64,000 bases of DNA from Burkholderiales bacterium (lineage in GTDB: Bacteria > Pseudomonadota > Gammaproteobacteria > Burkholderiales > SG8-41), in NCBI GenBank assembly GCA_036262035.1, contig DATAJS010000031.1, positions 124,001-188,000 of the forward strand. The letters are read 5' to 3'. Positions 17,575 to 26,059 of this stretch are shown here, piece after piece. Below the pieces are notes generated by a model. The model worked only from the letters and a program-made list of their open reading frames with translations, had not been told where the DNA came from and did no database searches. The position numbers and the translations under genes are program-made. Position 1 is the stretch's first letter; each line of letters opens with the position of its first letter.

Positions 17575-20310
17575 ATGGAATCGCCTGATACGCCGGCAGC
17601 TACTGCCGCCCCAATTTCACCGTCCAGTCCGGCATCTCCCTACGATCGCGCAGCGTGCTACAGCCGCTACGTGCGGCGCATCGTCGCCGCCGATTCGGAC
17701 CTCGTTCGCCGCGTCGAGTTCGATCGCACGTGGACGGGCGCGCGCATGCGCGAGCGGCTGGCGGGGCTCGAGAAGGAAGGCCATCCGCTTACGCGATCCT
17801 TACGCGTGCTGCGCAAGGAGGTCATGCTCGCGCTCATCGCGCGCGATCTCTCCGGTCTCGCCGCGCTCGACGAAGTGGTCGCGACCGTAACCGCGCTCGC
17901 CGAGGTCGCGCTCGGCGCGGCGACCGACGGTGTGCATCGCGAGCTCGCGGCACAGTACGGCGAGCCGCGCGGTTCGAGCGGAGCGTTGCAAAAACTGCAC
18001 GTGGTCGGCATGGGCAAGCTCGGCGGCGGCGAGCTCAACGTGTCTTCGGACATCGACCTCATCCTGCTCTATCCCGAGGAAGGCGAGACCGACGGCGCTC
18101 GTTCGCTGTCGAACCACGAGTTCTTCACGCGCCTCGCGCGCAGGCTCTCGGGGCTACTGTCGGAAAGGACCGAGGACGGTTACGTGTTCCGCGTGGATCT
18201 GAGGCTCAGGCCGTACGGCGACAGCGGGCCGGTCGTCGCGAGCTTCGACATGCTCGAAAACTATCTGGTCACGCAGGGCCGCGAGTGGGAGCGCTACGCG
18301 TGGATCAAGGGCCGCGTGCTCACCGGCGACCGCGGAGACGAGCTGATGGAGCTGGTGCGGCCGTTCGTTTTCAGGCGCCATCTCGATTTCAGCGCATTCG
18401 AATCGATGCGCGACCTGCACCGCCAGATCCGGGTCGAGGTCGAGCGCCGCGACATCGCGGACAACATCAAGCTCGGTCCCGGCGGCATCCGCGAGATCGA
18501 GTTCATCGTGCAGCTCTTCCAGCTGATCCGCGGCGGGCGCGACGCGCCGCTGCGGCGCCAGCCGACGTTGGCGGTGCTGCCGCTGCTCGCGGAGAAGCGC
18601 TTGCTCGCCGCCGAAGCCGTCGCGGAGCTCACCGCAGCGTATGTCTTTCTGCGCAACCTGGAGCACCGGCTGCAGTATCTCGACGACGCGCAGACCCACG
18701 CGCTGCCGCGCGCACCCGAAGACCGCGAGCTCGTCGCGCAGAGCATGGGGTTTGGCGACTACGCGAGCCTGCGCGCCGCGCTCGAGCGCCATCGCGACAC
18801 GGTGACGCGGCATTTCAACGACACCTTCGTCGCCTCGTCCAGCGGCACCGACGACCTTGCGTCGGTCTGGCACGACGCACCCGCCGGCAGCGAGGCGGCC
18901 GGCGTTTCGGCGCCGCTCGCGAAGCTTGGATTCTCGAATCCGGCGGAAGTCCAGCGGCGGCTCGCGGCCTTTCGGGACGGCTCGCGCTTTCGGCAGATGC
19001 CGGCGGCGAGCCAGGCGCGCATCGGGAGACTGATGCCGCGCGTGCTCGAAACCGCGGCTGCACAGGAGAAACGGGACGAGACGTTCGAGCGCATGCTGCA
19101 GCTCCTGGAGAGCATCAGCCGCCGCGAGTCGTACCTCGCGCTGCTCGAGCAGTATCCGCAGGCGCTCGCCCGCGTAGCCGAGCTGATGGGCGCGAGCCCG
19201 TGGGCCGCGCAGTACCTGACGCAGCACCCGATCCTGCTCGACGAGCTCCTCGACGTGCGCACGCTGTACGAAGCGCCGGACTGGCCGACGCTCACCACGG
19301 CGGTGCGGCGCGAGATCGCCGACGCCGACGGCGACGTCGAGAAGCAGATGGACCTGCTGCGCCACTTCAAGCACGTGCAGACGATGCGCCTCCTCGCGCA
19401 GGACCTCGCCGGCACGCTCCGGCTGGAGACGCTGTCGGACGATCTCTCCGACCTCGCGTGCCACATCCTCGAGATCGTGGTCGAGCTCGCGTGGGCGGGC
19501 GTGCCGCACCGCCATCGCGAGAAACCCGCGTTCGCGGTCGTCGGCTACGGCAAGCTCGGCGGCAAGGAGCTCGGCTACGCCTCCGACCTCGACATCGTGT
19601 TCCTCTACGACGATGCGGCGCCCGAAGCGCCCGAGGCCTACGCGCGGCTCGCGCGCCGCATCAGCCACTGGCTGACGAGCATGACCTCGGCCGGCATCCT
19701 CTACGAGATCGACCTGAGGCTGCGGCCCGACGGGGCGAGCGGGCTGCTCGTCAGCCCCCTGCAAAGCTTCCGCGACTATCAGATGAAGCACGCGTGGCCG
19801 TGGGAGCACCAGGCGCTCACCCGGGCGCGCTTCGCCGCGGGCGACCGCGCGATCGGCGAGGCGTTCGAGGCGATCCGCATCGACATCCTGCGCGAGCAGC
19901 GCGACCTCGCCGCGCTGCGCACCGCGGTGCTCGACATGCGCAGGAAGATGCTCGACGCGCATCCGAACACGAGCGGCCTCTTCGACCTGAAGCACGACCG
20001 CGGCGGCATCATCGACGTGGAATTCATCGTGCAGTACCTGGTCCTCGGGCATTCGCACGAGCACGAAGAGCTCACGAAGAACCTCGGCAATCTCGCGCTG
20101 CTGAAGATCGCGGCGCGGCTGGGGCTCATTCCGGAAGATGCAGCGCTCGCGGCGCACGATGCGTACCACCGCTTCCGGCAGCTCCAGCACGCCCTGCGGC
20201 TGCAGGGCGAGCGCTACGCGCGCATCGCGCCCGAGGCAGCGCGCGGCGAAGCGCAAGCAGTGCGCGCGCTGTGGTCCCTGGCCCTCGGGGACAGTCCCGC
20301 TACGCCCTGA
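17575..20310 (+). CDS. glnE: Glutamine synthetase adenylyltransferase/deadenylase
   Basis: Bifunctional enzyme that adds AMP to glutamine synthetase when nitrogen is plentiful and removes it when nitrogen is short. About 911 residues, near the family norm. Both nucleotidyltransferase domains are visible: the N-terminal site around Ser158-Asp159-x-Asp161 (GGGELNVSSDIDL) and the C-terminal one near 667-680 (GYASDLDIVFLYDD). Both are followed by GlnD-UR-UTase-like helical parts (GPGGIREIEFIVQLFQL; DRGGIIDVEFIVQYLVL). I chose the ATG at 17575; a TTG at 17548 is an alternative. Divergent from yhdP. The start region has no strong Shine-Dalgarno sequence. Confidence 0.97.
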   Translation: MESPDTPAATAAPISPSSPASPYDRAACYSRYVRRIVAADSDLVRRVEFDRTWTGARMRERLAGLEKEGHPLTRSLRVLRKEVMLALIARDLSGLAALDEVVATVTALAEVALGAATDGVHRELAAQYGEPRGSSGALQKLHVVGMGKLGGGELNVSSDIDLILLYPEEGETDGARSLSNHEFFTRLARRLSGLLSERTEDGYVFRVDLRLRPYGDSGPVVASFDMLENYLVTQGREWERYAWIKGRVLTGDRGDELMELVRPFVFRRHLDFSAFESMRDLHRQIRVEVERRDIADNIKLGPGGIREIEFIVQLFQLIRGGRDAPLRRQPTLAVLPLLAEKRLLAAEAVAELTAAYVFLRNLEHRLQYLDDAQTHALPRAPEDRELVAQSMGFGDYASLRAALERHRDTVTRHFNDTFVASSSGTDDLASVWHDAPAGSEAAGVSAPLAKLGFSNPAEVQRRLAAFRDGSRFRQMPAASQARIGRLMPRVLETAAAQEKRDETFERMLQLLESISRRESYLALLEQYPQALARVAELMGASPWAAQYLTQHPILLDELLDVRTLYEAPDWPTLTTAVRREIADADGDVEKQMDLLRHFKHVQTMRLLAQDLAGTLRLETLSDDLSDLACHILEIVVELAWAGVPHRHREKPAFAVVGYGKLGGKELGYASDLDIVFLYDDAAPEAPEAYARLARRISHWLTSMTSAGILYEIDLRLRPDGASGLLVSPLQSFRDYQMKHAWPWEHQALTRARFAAGDRAIGEAFEAIRIDILREQRDLAALRTAVLDMRRKMLDAHPNTSGLFDLKHDRGGIIDVEFIVQYLVLGHSHEHEELTKNLGNLALLKIAARLGLIPEDAALAAHDAYHRFRQLQHALRLQGERYARIAPEAARGEAQAVRALWSLALGDSPATP

Positions 20311-20316
20311 TAGAAT
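20288..20316 (+). promoter_or_regulatory. Candidate ilvE promoter
   Basis: GGGACA (20288-20293, 4 of 6 to TTGACA) and TAGAAT (20311-20316) are 17 bases apart, overlapping the end of glnE. A CGGAGC ribosome site follows before the ATG at 20347. Confidence 0.45.
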
Positions 20317-20346
20317 TACTCTTTTTTCGCTTTCCGGAGCTCTCAC

Positions 20347-21273
20347 ATGTCGATGGCGGACCGCGACGGTCACATCTGGTACGACGGCAAGCTCGTGCCC
20401 TGGCGTGACGCGAACACCCACGTGCTCACGCACTCCCTGCACTACGGGCTCGCGGTGTTCGAAGGCGTACGCGCCTACAAGACCACCGCCGGCACCGCCA
20501 TCTTCCGTCTGAAGGAGCACACCGAGCGCCTCTTCAACTCCGCGCACATCTACATGATGAAGATCCCGTACACGCGCGAGCAGATCATGGACGCACAGAA
20601 GGAAGTCGTGCGCGCGAACAAGCTCGAGGAGTGCTACATCCGGCCGATCGCGTTCTACGGCTCGGAGAAGATCGGCGTCTCGCCCAAGGGCGCGAGCGTG
20701 CACGTCGCGATCGCGGCGTGGCCGTGGGGCGCCTACCTCGGCGCCGAAGCGATCGAGAAAGGCATCCGCGTGAAGACCTCGTCGTTTGCCCGCCACCACG
20801 TGAACGTGTCGATGTGCCGCGCCAAGTACTCGGGCACCTACGCCAACTCGATCCTGGCCAACCTCGAGGCGACCGAGCACGGCTACGACGAGGGCCTGCT
20901 GCTCGACGTCGACGGCTTCGTCGCCGAAGGCTCGGGCGAGAACCTCTTCATGGTGAAGAACGGCTGTCTCTTCGAGCCGGAGCTCACCAGCGCGCTGGTC
21001 GGCATCACGCGCGAATCGGTGATCTCGCTCGCGGCCGAGATGGGGCTGAAAGTGATGCCGCGCCGGATCACGCGCGACGACCTCTACATCGCCGACGAAG
21101 CGTTCTTCACCGGTACCGCCGCCGAAGTGACGCCGATCCGCGAGGTCGACGGCCGAGTCATCGGCGAAGGCAAGCGCGGCCCGATCACTGCGCGGATTCA
21201 GAAAGCGTTCTTCGACGCGGTGACCGGCAAGTCGGAGAACCGCCGCGAGTGGCTGAGCCCGGTTGCCGCCTGA
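20347..21273 (+). CDS. ilvE: Branched-chain amino acid aminotransferase
   Basis: PLP enzyme that makes Leu, Ile and Val from their 2-oxo acids. 308 residues, as expected. The PLP-binding Lys is probably Lys160 in CRAKYSGTYANS. HSLHYGLAVFEGVRAY near the start and EGSGENLFMVKNG and FFTGTAAEVTPIREVDGR later are class IV aminotransferase signatures. Transcribed from a promoter at the end of glnE. The downstream side carries the right arm of a 9-bp GTGAACGGG repeat. Confidence 0.96.
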   Translation: MSMADRDGHIWYDGKLVPWRDANTHVLTHSLHYGLAVFEGVRAYKTTAGTAIFRLKEHTERLFNSAHIYMMKIPYTREQIMDAQKEVVRANKLEECYIRPIAFYGSEKIGVSPKGASVHVAIAAWPWGAYLGAEAIEKGIRVKTSSFARHHVNVSMCRAKYSGTYANSILANLEATEHGYDEGLLLDVDGFVAEGSGENLFMVKNGCLFEPELTSALVGITRESVISLAAEMGLKVMPRRITRDDLYIADEAFFTGTAAEVTPIREVDGRVIGEGKRGPITARIQKAFFDAVTGKSENRREWLSPVAA

Positions 21274-21276
21274 GGC

Positions 21277-21309
21277 GCTCACTCGTTCACCCGTTCACCC
21301 GTTCACGCC
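21277..21309. repeat. 9-bp GTGAACGGG repeat, single arm
   Basis: Three to four reverse-complement units (CGTTCACCC period 9) between ilvE and the zinc-finger gene. No opposite arm is present here, unlike 24388-24536. Confidence 0.75.
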
Positions 21310-21314
21310 TTCAT

Positions 21315-21518
21315 ATGTCCGAGCCTGTCTCCAACAGCCAGCGCCACATCGAAGTCACCGCGGCCGACCTGCCGCTGCACTGCCCGATGCCGTCGATGAT
21401 CCTCTGGAACGCGCACCCGCGCGTCTATCTGCCGATCCAGAAGACGGGCGAAGCGCTGTGCCCGTATTGCGGGACGAAGTACACGCTCGTCGGCGGGGCG
21501 GCGGCCGGCGGTCACTGA
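21315..21518 (+). CDS. CHCC-type zinc-finger protein
   Basis: Tiny protein of 67 residues of the zf-CHCC family. Cys23, His34, Cys49 and Cys52 (LHCPMPS, NAHPRVYLPI, LCPYCGTKYTL) match the zinc site of the mitochondrial complex I NDUFS6-like domain. Bacterial members are common beside ilvE and LPS heptosyltransferase genes. Its function in bacteria is not settled. The stop precedes the waaF ATG by 5 bases, so the pair is co-transcribed. Confidence 0.88.
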   Translation: MSEPVSNSQRHIEVTAADLPLHCPMPSMILWNAHPRVYLPIQKTGEALCPYCGTKYTLVGGAAAGGH

Positions 21519-21523
21519 CCGCC

Positions 21524-22585
21524 ATGAAAATCCTCGTCGTCGGTCCTTCGTGGATCGGCGACACGCTGCTCGCGCAGCCGCTCTTCACCCTGCTCCGCCG
21601 GCGCCACCGCGACCTCACCCTCGACGTGCTCGCGCCGCCGTGGACGTTTCCGCTGGTCGCGCGCATGCCGGAGGTGCGGCGCGCGATCGCGAATCCTTTC
21701 CAGCACGGAGAGTTCAGGTTCCTCGAACGCCGCCGCCTCGGCCGCGAGCTGCGGACCGAGCGCTACGATCAGGCGATCGTGCTGCCGAACACGTTGAAGT
21801 CGGCGTTCGTGCCGTTCTTCGGGCGCATCCCGAAGCGCACCGGCTATCGCGGGGAGATGCGCTGGCTCGTGCTCAACGACCTGCGCCTGCTCGACGAAGA
21901 CGCGGTGCCGCTGATGGCGCAGCGCTACGCCGCGCTCGGGCTCGACCACGGCGTGCCGCTGCCCGCCGATCTGCCGCAACCGCATCTCACGATCGACGAG
22001 CAGCAGCGCCTGTCGACGCTCGCCTCACTGGGCCTGGATAACACCCGGCGCGCGGTGGCGCTCTGCCCCGGCGCCGAATACGGACCGGCCAAGCGCTGGC
22101 CGCCTTCGTACTTCGCGGAGCTCGCGCGGCAGTTGAAGAGCGAAGGCGACGACGTGTGGCTGGTCGGATCGAACAAGGACCAGCCGATCGGCGAAGACAT
22201 CGTGAGGCTCTCCGGCGGCGCGTGCGTGAACCTCTGCGGCCGCACTTCGCTGGACCAGGCGATCGACGTGCTCGCCTCGGTGCGCCTCGCGGTCGCGAAC
22301 GATTCGGGCCTGATGCACGTCGCCGCCGCCGTGGGCACCCCGCTCCTCGCGATCTACGGCTCGAGCACTCCCGCCCACACCCCCCCGATGTCGCCGCTCG
22401 CGCAGGTGCTCAAGATCGACATCGAATGCAGCCCGTGCTTCGAGCGGACGTGCCCGCTGGGACACTTCAACTGCATGATGCATTTGAAGCCGGAGCGCGT
22501 GCTCGCGCTGGCGCGGCAAGAAGTGACGGGTGAACCGGTGACGGGTACGACGGTGACGGATAAGGCGGTGACGAAAAACCCGTGA
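21524..22585 (+). CDS. waaF: ADP-heptose:LPS heptosyltransferase II with repeat-coded tail
   Basis: GT9-family enzyme adding the second heptose to the lipopolysaccharide inner core, at the cytoplasmic face of the inner membrane. 353 residues. Signatures are MKILVVGPSWIGDTLLAQPLF, PKRTGYRGEMRW, CPGAEYGPAKRWP and VANDSGLMHVAAAVGTPLLAIYGSSTP. The last residues, VTGEPVTGTTVTDKAVT and a few more, are coded by the 15-bp repeat at 22523-22632 and are not part of the family, so the repeat appears to have extended the protein before a new stop at 22583-22585. Confidence 0.94.
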   Translation: MKILVVGPSWIGDTLLAQPLFTLLRRRHRDLTLDVLAPPWTFPLVARMPEVRRAIANPFQHGEFRFLERRRLGRELRTERYDQAIVLPNTLKSAFVPFFGRIPKRTGYRGEMRWLVLNDLRLLDEDAVPLMAQRYAALGLDHGVPLPADLPQPHLTIDEQQRLSTLASLGLDNTRRAVALCPGAEYGPAKRWPPSYFAELARQLKSEGDDVWLVGSNKDQPIGEDIVRLSGGACVNLCGRTSLDQAIDVLASVRLAVANDSGLMHVAAAVGTPLLAIYGSSTPAHTPPMSPLAQVLKIDIECSPCFERTCPLGHFNCMMHLKPERVLALARQEVTGEPVTGTTVTDKAVTKNP

Positions 22586-22632
22586 CGCTCCAGCCTGTCA
22601 CCGCTTCATCCGTCACCGGTTCACCCGTCACT
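22523..22632. repeat. 15-bp-period inverted repeat cluster (VTD family, copy 2)
   Basis: About four GTGACGGGT-type units (22523-22586), a short centre, then three reverse units (22596-22632). It lies between convergent waaF and the acyl-CoA dehydrogenase gene. The left arm is translated as the WaaF tail, and the right arm gives the stop of the dehydrogenase (GAGAAGTGA). Confidence 0.85.
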
Positions 22633-23872
22633 TCTCAGGTCCTGCATAAACCCCCGCCGTATCGGGGAACAAAGACTTCACGATCTTGAACTTGGATATA
22701 TCCGTCGTGCCGTCCATGTGCAGGAAGACCGCGGCGTCGCGCAGGAGCTTTTCGACGCCGAAGTCGAGCATGACGCCGTTGCCGCCGTGGAGCTCCATCG
22801 CGTGCTGGCAGACCTTGAACACTTCCTCGGACGCGAAGAGCTTCGCCATGTTGCACAGCGCTTCGGCGTCGGGTGACTTGGCGTCGACCGCGGCGGAGGC
22901 TTCGCGCAGGAGCGAACGCACCGCGGCGAGCTTGGTCGCCATTTCGGCGAGCCGGCACGCCACCGCCTGGTGCTTGATCAGGATGCGCCCGCCCTGGATG
23001 TAGGTCTGGACGTATTCCGAGGCCTTCTCGAACGCGGCGACGCCGATGCCGAGGTTCTTCGCAGCCTGGATGATCTTGCCGGGCCGGAAATAGACGCCGG
23101 CCTTGGTGAGCGCGGTGTCGTGCACGAGCAGATGGTCCTCGGGTAACGCCATGTCCTCGAAGACGAGCTCGCCGTTGTTCATGAAGCGCCCGCCCATGGT
23201 CTCGTTGCAGCGCTGCACCACGAGCCCGGGCGTATCGCGCGGCACGAGGAAGCTCGACGTGCCTTTGGTCATCCCCGCGCCGGGCTTGGTCGTCGCGTAG
23301 ACGACGTAGAGCTTCGCGTCGTAGCCATTGCTGATGAACTGCTTGCGGCCGTTGATCACCCACTTGCCGTTCCTGAGCTCGGCGCGGGTGTGCATCATCG
23401 CTTCGGGCACGTCGTAGGGCAGCCAGCGGTCGGAGGCGCCGCGCGGCTCGGTGAGACAGTGCGCCAGGAGGAACGAGGGGTCTTCCGCGATCCGCGGAAA
23501 CCAGCGCTCCTGGAGGTGGCGAGGCGCCACGTTGCGCAGCAGCACCGACACTTTCCAGATCTGCACGAGCTTGTCGGCGAGGCCCGAATCGCCGCGCGCG
23601 ATCTCCTCCGCGATCACCGCGAACGTCTGCACTTCTTCCTTCGGATCGATCGGGGTGCCGCCGAACTCCTCGGGAACGGCGAGGGTGCGTATGCCGATCT
23701 CGTGCGCCTTCTCGAGGATGGCGGCCGGCAGGCGGTCCTCGGGCTTCATCACCCACTCGCGCTGCCAGCTCTGGCGTATGAAGGGCGTGACGAAATCGTT
23801 GACGAACGCGCGGCACGTGTCGCGCATCATCTTTTGCTCTTCGGACAGGCCCCGTTCCGTGAAGTGCATCAT
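22628..23872 (-). CDS. Acyl-CoA dehydrogenase
   Basis: FAD enzyme of 414 residues that introduces a double bond in an acyl-CoA and passes electrons to ETF. Typical segments are LPAAILEKAHEIGIRTLAVPEEFGG, LAHCLTEP, GKWVINGRKQFISNG, IKHQAVACRLAEMATKLAAVRSL and MELHGGNGVMLDFGVEKLLRDA. The N-terminus is the normal ACAD helix. The active-site Glu cannot be fixed from sequence alone. The stop codon lies in a 15-bp repeat. It is divergent from a SnoaL-like gene and sits near a TcuA-like flavoprotein, so it may belong to a carboxylate or aromatic breakdown pathway. Acyl chain specificity unknown. Confidence 0.9.
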   Translation of the reverse strand: MMHFTERGLSEEQKMMRDTCRAFVNDFVTPFIRQSWQREWVMKPEDRLPAAILEKAHEIGIRTLAVPEEFGGTPIDPKEEVQTFAVIAEEIARGDSGLADKLVQIWKVSVLLRNVAPRHLQERWFPRIAEDPSFLLAHCLTEPRGASDRWLPYDVPEAMMHTRAELRNGKWVINGRKQFISNGYDAKLYVVYATTKPGAGMTKGTSSFLVPRDTPGLVVQRCNETMGGRFMNNGELVFEDMALPEDHLLVHDTALTKAGVYFRPGKIIQAAKNLGIGVAAFEKASEYVQTYIQGGRILIKHQAVACRLAEMATKLAAVRSLLREASAAVDAKSPDAEALCNMAKLFASEEVFKVCQHAMELHGGNGVMLDFGVEKLLRDAAVFLHMDGTTDISKFKIVKSLFPDTAGVYAGPEK

Positions 23873-23957
23873 GACGCGCCCCTCCCTGTTTTGGCCCTGC
23901 GAAATCAGTGTGCCACAGTTTGTTAGAATCGAGCCGGATCCCGCCTCTCACAGCACC

Positions 23958-24386
23958 GTGAAGAAGACGTTGTTTGCGACGCCGCAGGACGCGGAAGCCG
24001 CGTTCTACGAGGCCTTCATGAAGCACGACCTCGAAGCGATGATGTCGGTCTGGGCCGACGACGACGAGGTCTATTGCATCCATCCGCAAGCCCCGCGCGT
24101 GACCGGGGTCGCGCAGGTGCGCGAATCGTGGCGACGGATCTTCGCCAACGGCCAGACCCTGCGCTTCCAGGTGCGCCAGCAGCACGTCTTCCAGGCGATG
24201 ATGGTCTCGGTCCACAGTGTGTACGAGCAGATCGCCGTCGGCGAAGAGACCCGCCCCAGCCACTGCGTGCTCGCCACCAACATCTACACTCGCACCGAGC
24301 GCGGCTGGCGGATGATGGCCCACCACGCATCTCCATGTCCCGAGCTCCCGGATAGCGAACCGAGGCGTGCCAAGACACTGCATTAA
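23958..24386 (+). CDS. SnoaL/NTF2-like protein
   Basis: Protein of 142 residues in the NTF2-like cone fold (SnoaL_3/DUF4440 type). Characteristic pieces are AEAAFYEAFMKHDLEAMMSVWADDDEVYCIHP and the ending TNIYTRTERGWRMMAHHASP. Members are small hydrolases, isomerases or binding proteins. I chose GTG at 23958, since upstream codons do not fit the fold. A TAGAAT (23924-23929) upstream may be its -10. It is the first plus-strand gene before the TcuA-like operon. Confidence 0.75.
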   Translation: MKKTLFATPQDAEAAFYEAFMKHDLEAMMSVWADDDEVYCIHPQAPRVTGVAQVRESWRRIFANGQTLRFQVRQQHVFQAMMVSVHSVYEQIAVGEETRPSHCVLATNIYTRTERGWRMMAHHASPCPELPDSEPRRAKTLH

Positions 24387-24387
24387 G

Positions 24388-24536
24388 GCGTGAACGGGTG
24401 AACGGGTGAACGGGTAAAACCCCGTTCGTACCGTGGAATCCGGTTCGTAACCCGACCCTTTTCCAGACGCTATAATCCGGGGCTTCCGCGCGCTGCCCAC
24501 ACCCGTTCACGCGTTCACCCGTTCACCCGTTCACGC
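24388..24536. repeat. 9-bp GTGAACGGG inverted repeat pair enclosing a promoter
   Basis: Left arm 24388-24417 has three to four GTGAACGGG units. Right arm 24500-24536 has four reverse-complement units. The about 80 bases between the arms hold a TATAAT box, so the arms would bracket the transcription start; the right arm would lie in the 5' leader of the next gene. Confidence 0.8.
24421..24476 (+). promoter_or_regulatory. Promoter region of the TcuA-like operon
   Basis: TATAAT at 24471-24476 is a perfect -10. Upstream, two copies of GTTCGTA (24424 and 24443, 19 bases apart) lie where a -35 or an activator would bind; no good TTGACA is seen. The GGAGAA ribosome site precedes the ATG at 24550. 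Confidence 0.5.
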
Positions 24537-24549
24537 TTTTGGAGAACTT

Positions 24550-26052
24550 ATGAGCACCACCGAATTTGGCAATCCCGATGTGATCGTCGTCGGCGCCGGC
24601 AACGCCGCGTGCTGCGCCGCGCTGGCCGCGCGTGAGAACGGCGCCAGCGTGATCATCCTCGAAGCCGCGCCGGTCGACGATTCGGGCGGCAACAGCCGTT
24701 ACACCGGCGGCCTGATGCGCGTCGTGTACAACAACGTCGACGACGTCGCGCAGCTCATCCCCGACCTCACCGAGGAAGAGAAGAAGACCCACGATTACGG
24801 GAGCTACACCGCCGACGAATACTTCGACGACATGGGCCGCATCACCCAGTACATGTCCGATCCCGATCTCACCGAGATCCTGATCACCCGGAGCTTCGAC
24901 ACCCTGGTGTGGCTGGTGAAGAAAGGCGTGCGCTTCCAGCCTTCCTACGGCCGCCAGTCGTACAAGGTCGAAGGCGGCAAGTACAAGTTCTGGGGCGGTC
25001 TCGTCGCCGAGACGTGGGGCGGCGGCGCCGGCCTCGTCGACAACGAGCACAAGGCGTGCGAGCGCGAAGGCATCAAGATCTTCTACGAGACGCCAGCGCT
25101 CTCGCTCCTGACCGACGACAGCGGCAAGGTCGTGGGCGTCAAGGCGAAGAGCAACGGGAAGACCGTCGACATCAAGGCGAAAGCGGTCGTTCTCGCGTGC
25201 GGCGGTTTCGAATCGAACGCCGAGATGCGCGCGCGCTACCTCGGCCCGGGCTGGGACCTCGCGAAAGTGCGCGGCACCCGCTACAACCAGGGCGCGGGCA
25301 TCAAGATGGCGCTGGACATCGGCGCGCTGCCGTACGGCCACTGGTCGGGCTGCCACGCGGTGGGCTGGGACCGCAACGCGCCGCCGTTCGGCGACGTCAA
25401 CGTCGGCGACCAGTTCCAGAAGCACAGCTACCCGTGGGGCATCATGATCAACGCCAACGGCGAGCGCTTCGTCGACGAAGGCGCCGACTTCCGCAACTAC
25501 ACCTACGCCAAATACGGCCGCGTCATCCTCAACCAGCCCGGCATGTTCGCGTGGCAGGTGTTCGACAACAAGCTCATCCCGAACCTGCGCGACGAGTACC
25601 GCATCAAGCAGGTCACCAAGGTGCGCGCGAACACGCTCGAAGAGCTGGTGCAGAAGATGGAAGGCGTCAACCCCGAGCGCGCGCTGCAGACGATCAAGGA
25701 GTTCAACGCGGCGGTGCAGAAGGACAAGCCGTTCAACATGGCGATCAAGGACGGCCGACGCACCCAGGGTCTCGCGATCGACAAGACCAACTGGGCGAAC
25801 ACCTACGACGAGCCGCCGTACGAAGCGTACGCGGTCACGTGCGGGGTGACCTTCAGCTTCGGCGGCCTGAAGATCTCGAACGAAGCCGAAGTCGAGGACA
25901 CCGGCGGCAAGCCGATCCCGGGCCTCTTCGCCGCGGGCGAGCTCGTCGGCGGCATCTTCTATCACAACTATCCCGGCGGCACCGGCCTCACCTCGGGCTG
26001 CGTCTTCGGCAAGATCGCGGGCACGACCGCCGCGCAATACGTGAAAGGCTGA
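24550..26052 (+). CDS. FAD-dependent dehydrogenase, TcuA (tricarballylate) type
   Basis: Flavoprotein of 500 residues of the FAD_binding_2 / fumarate reductase-like family. The dinucleotide site VVGAGNAACCAALAA starts at residue 14. Later motifs are AVVLACGGFESN, NANGERFVDEGADFRNYTYAKYGR and LFAAGELVGGIFYHNYPGGTGLTSGCVFGKIAG. Closest named relative by memory is TcuA, which oxidises tricarballylate to cis-aconitate; other substrates such as 3-ketosteroids or fumarate-like acids are possible. No TcuB or TcuC is adjacent. It runs into a class II aldolase gene 7 bases later, so the two form an operon. Confidence 0.85.
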   Translation: MSTTEFGNPDVIVVGAGNAACCAALAARENGASVIILEAAPVDDSGGNSRYTGGLMRVVYNNVDDVAQLIPDLTEEEKKTHDYGSYTADEYFDDMGRITQYMSDPDLTEILITRSFDTLVWLVKKGVRFQPSYGRQSYKVEGGKYKFWGGLVAETWGGGAGLVDNEHKACEREGIKIFYETPALSLLTDDSGKVVGVKAKSNGKTVDIKAKAVVLACGGFESNAEMRARYLGPGWDLAKVRGTRYNQGAGIKMALDIGALPYGHWSGCHAVGWDRNAPPFGDVNVGDQFQKHSYPWGIMINANGERFVDEGADFRNYTYAKYGRVILNQPGMFAWQVFDNKLIPNLRDEYRIKQVTKVRANTLEELVQKMEGVNPERALQTIKEFNAAVQKDKPFNMAIKDGRRTQGLAIDKTNWANTYDEPPYEAYAVTCGVTFSFGGLKISNEAEVEDTGGKPIPGLFAAGELVGGIFYHNYPGGTGLTSGCVFGKIAGTTAAQYVKG

Positions 26053-26059
26053 TCGCCCG

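Noticed and set aside
18154-21282. A 1042-codon minus-strand open frame
   Set aside because: Antisense of glnE and ilvE, both of which have full motif sets; the frame has no recognisable domain.
24481-24549. tRNA or small RNA gene near the TcuA promoter
   Set aside because: No cloverleaf or T-loop consensus is seen; the GC-rich part is explained by repeats.
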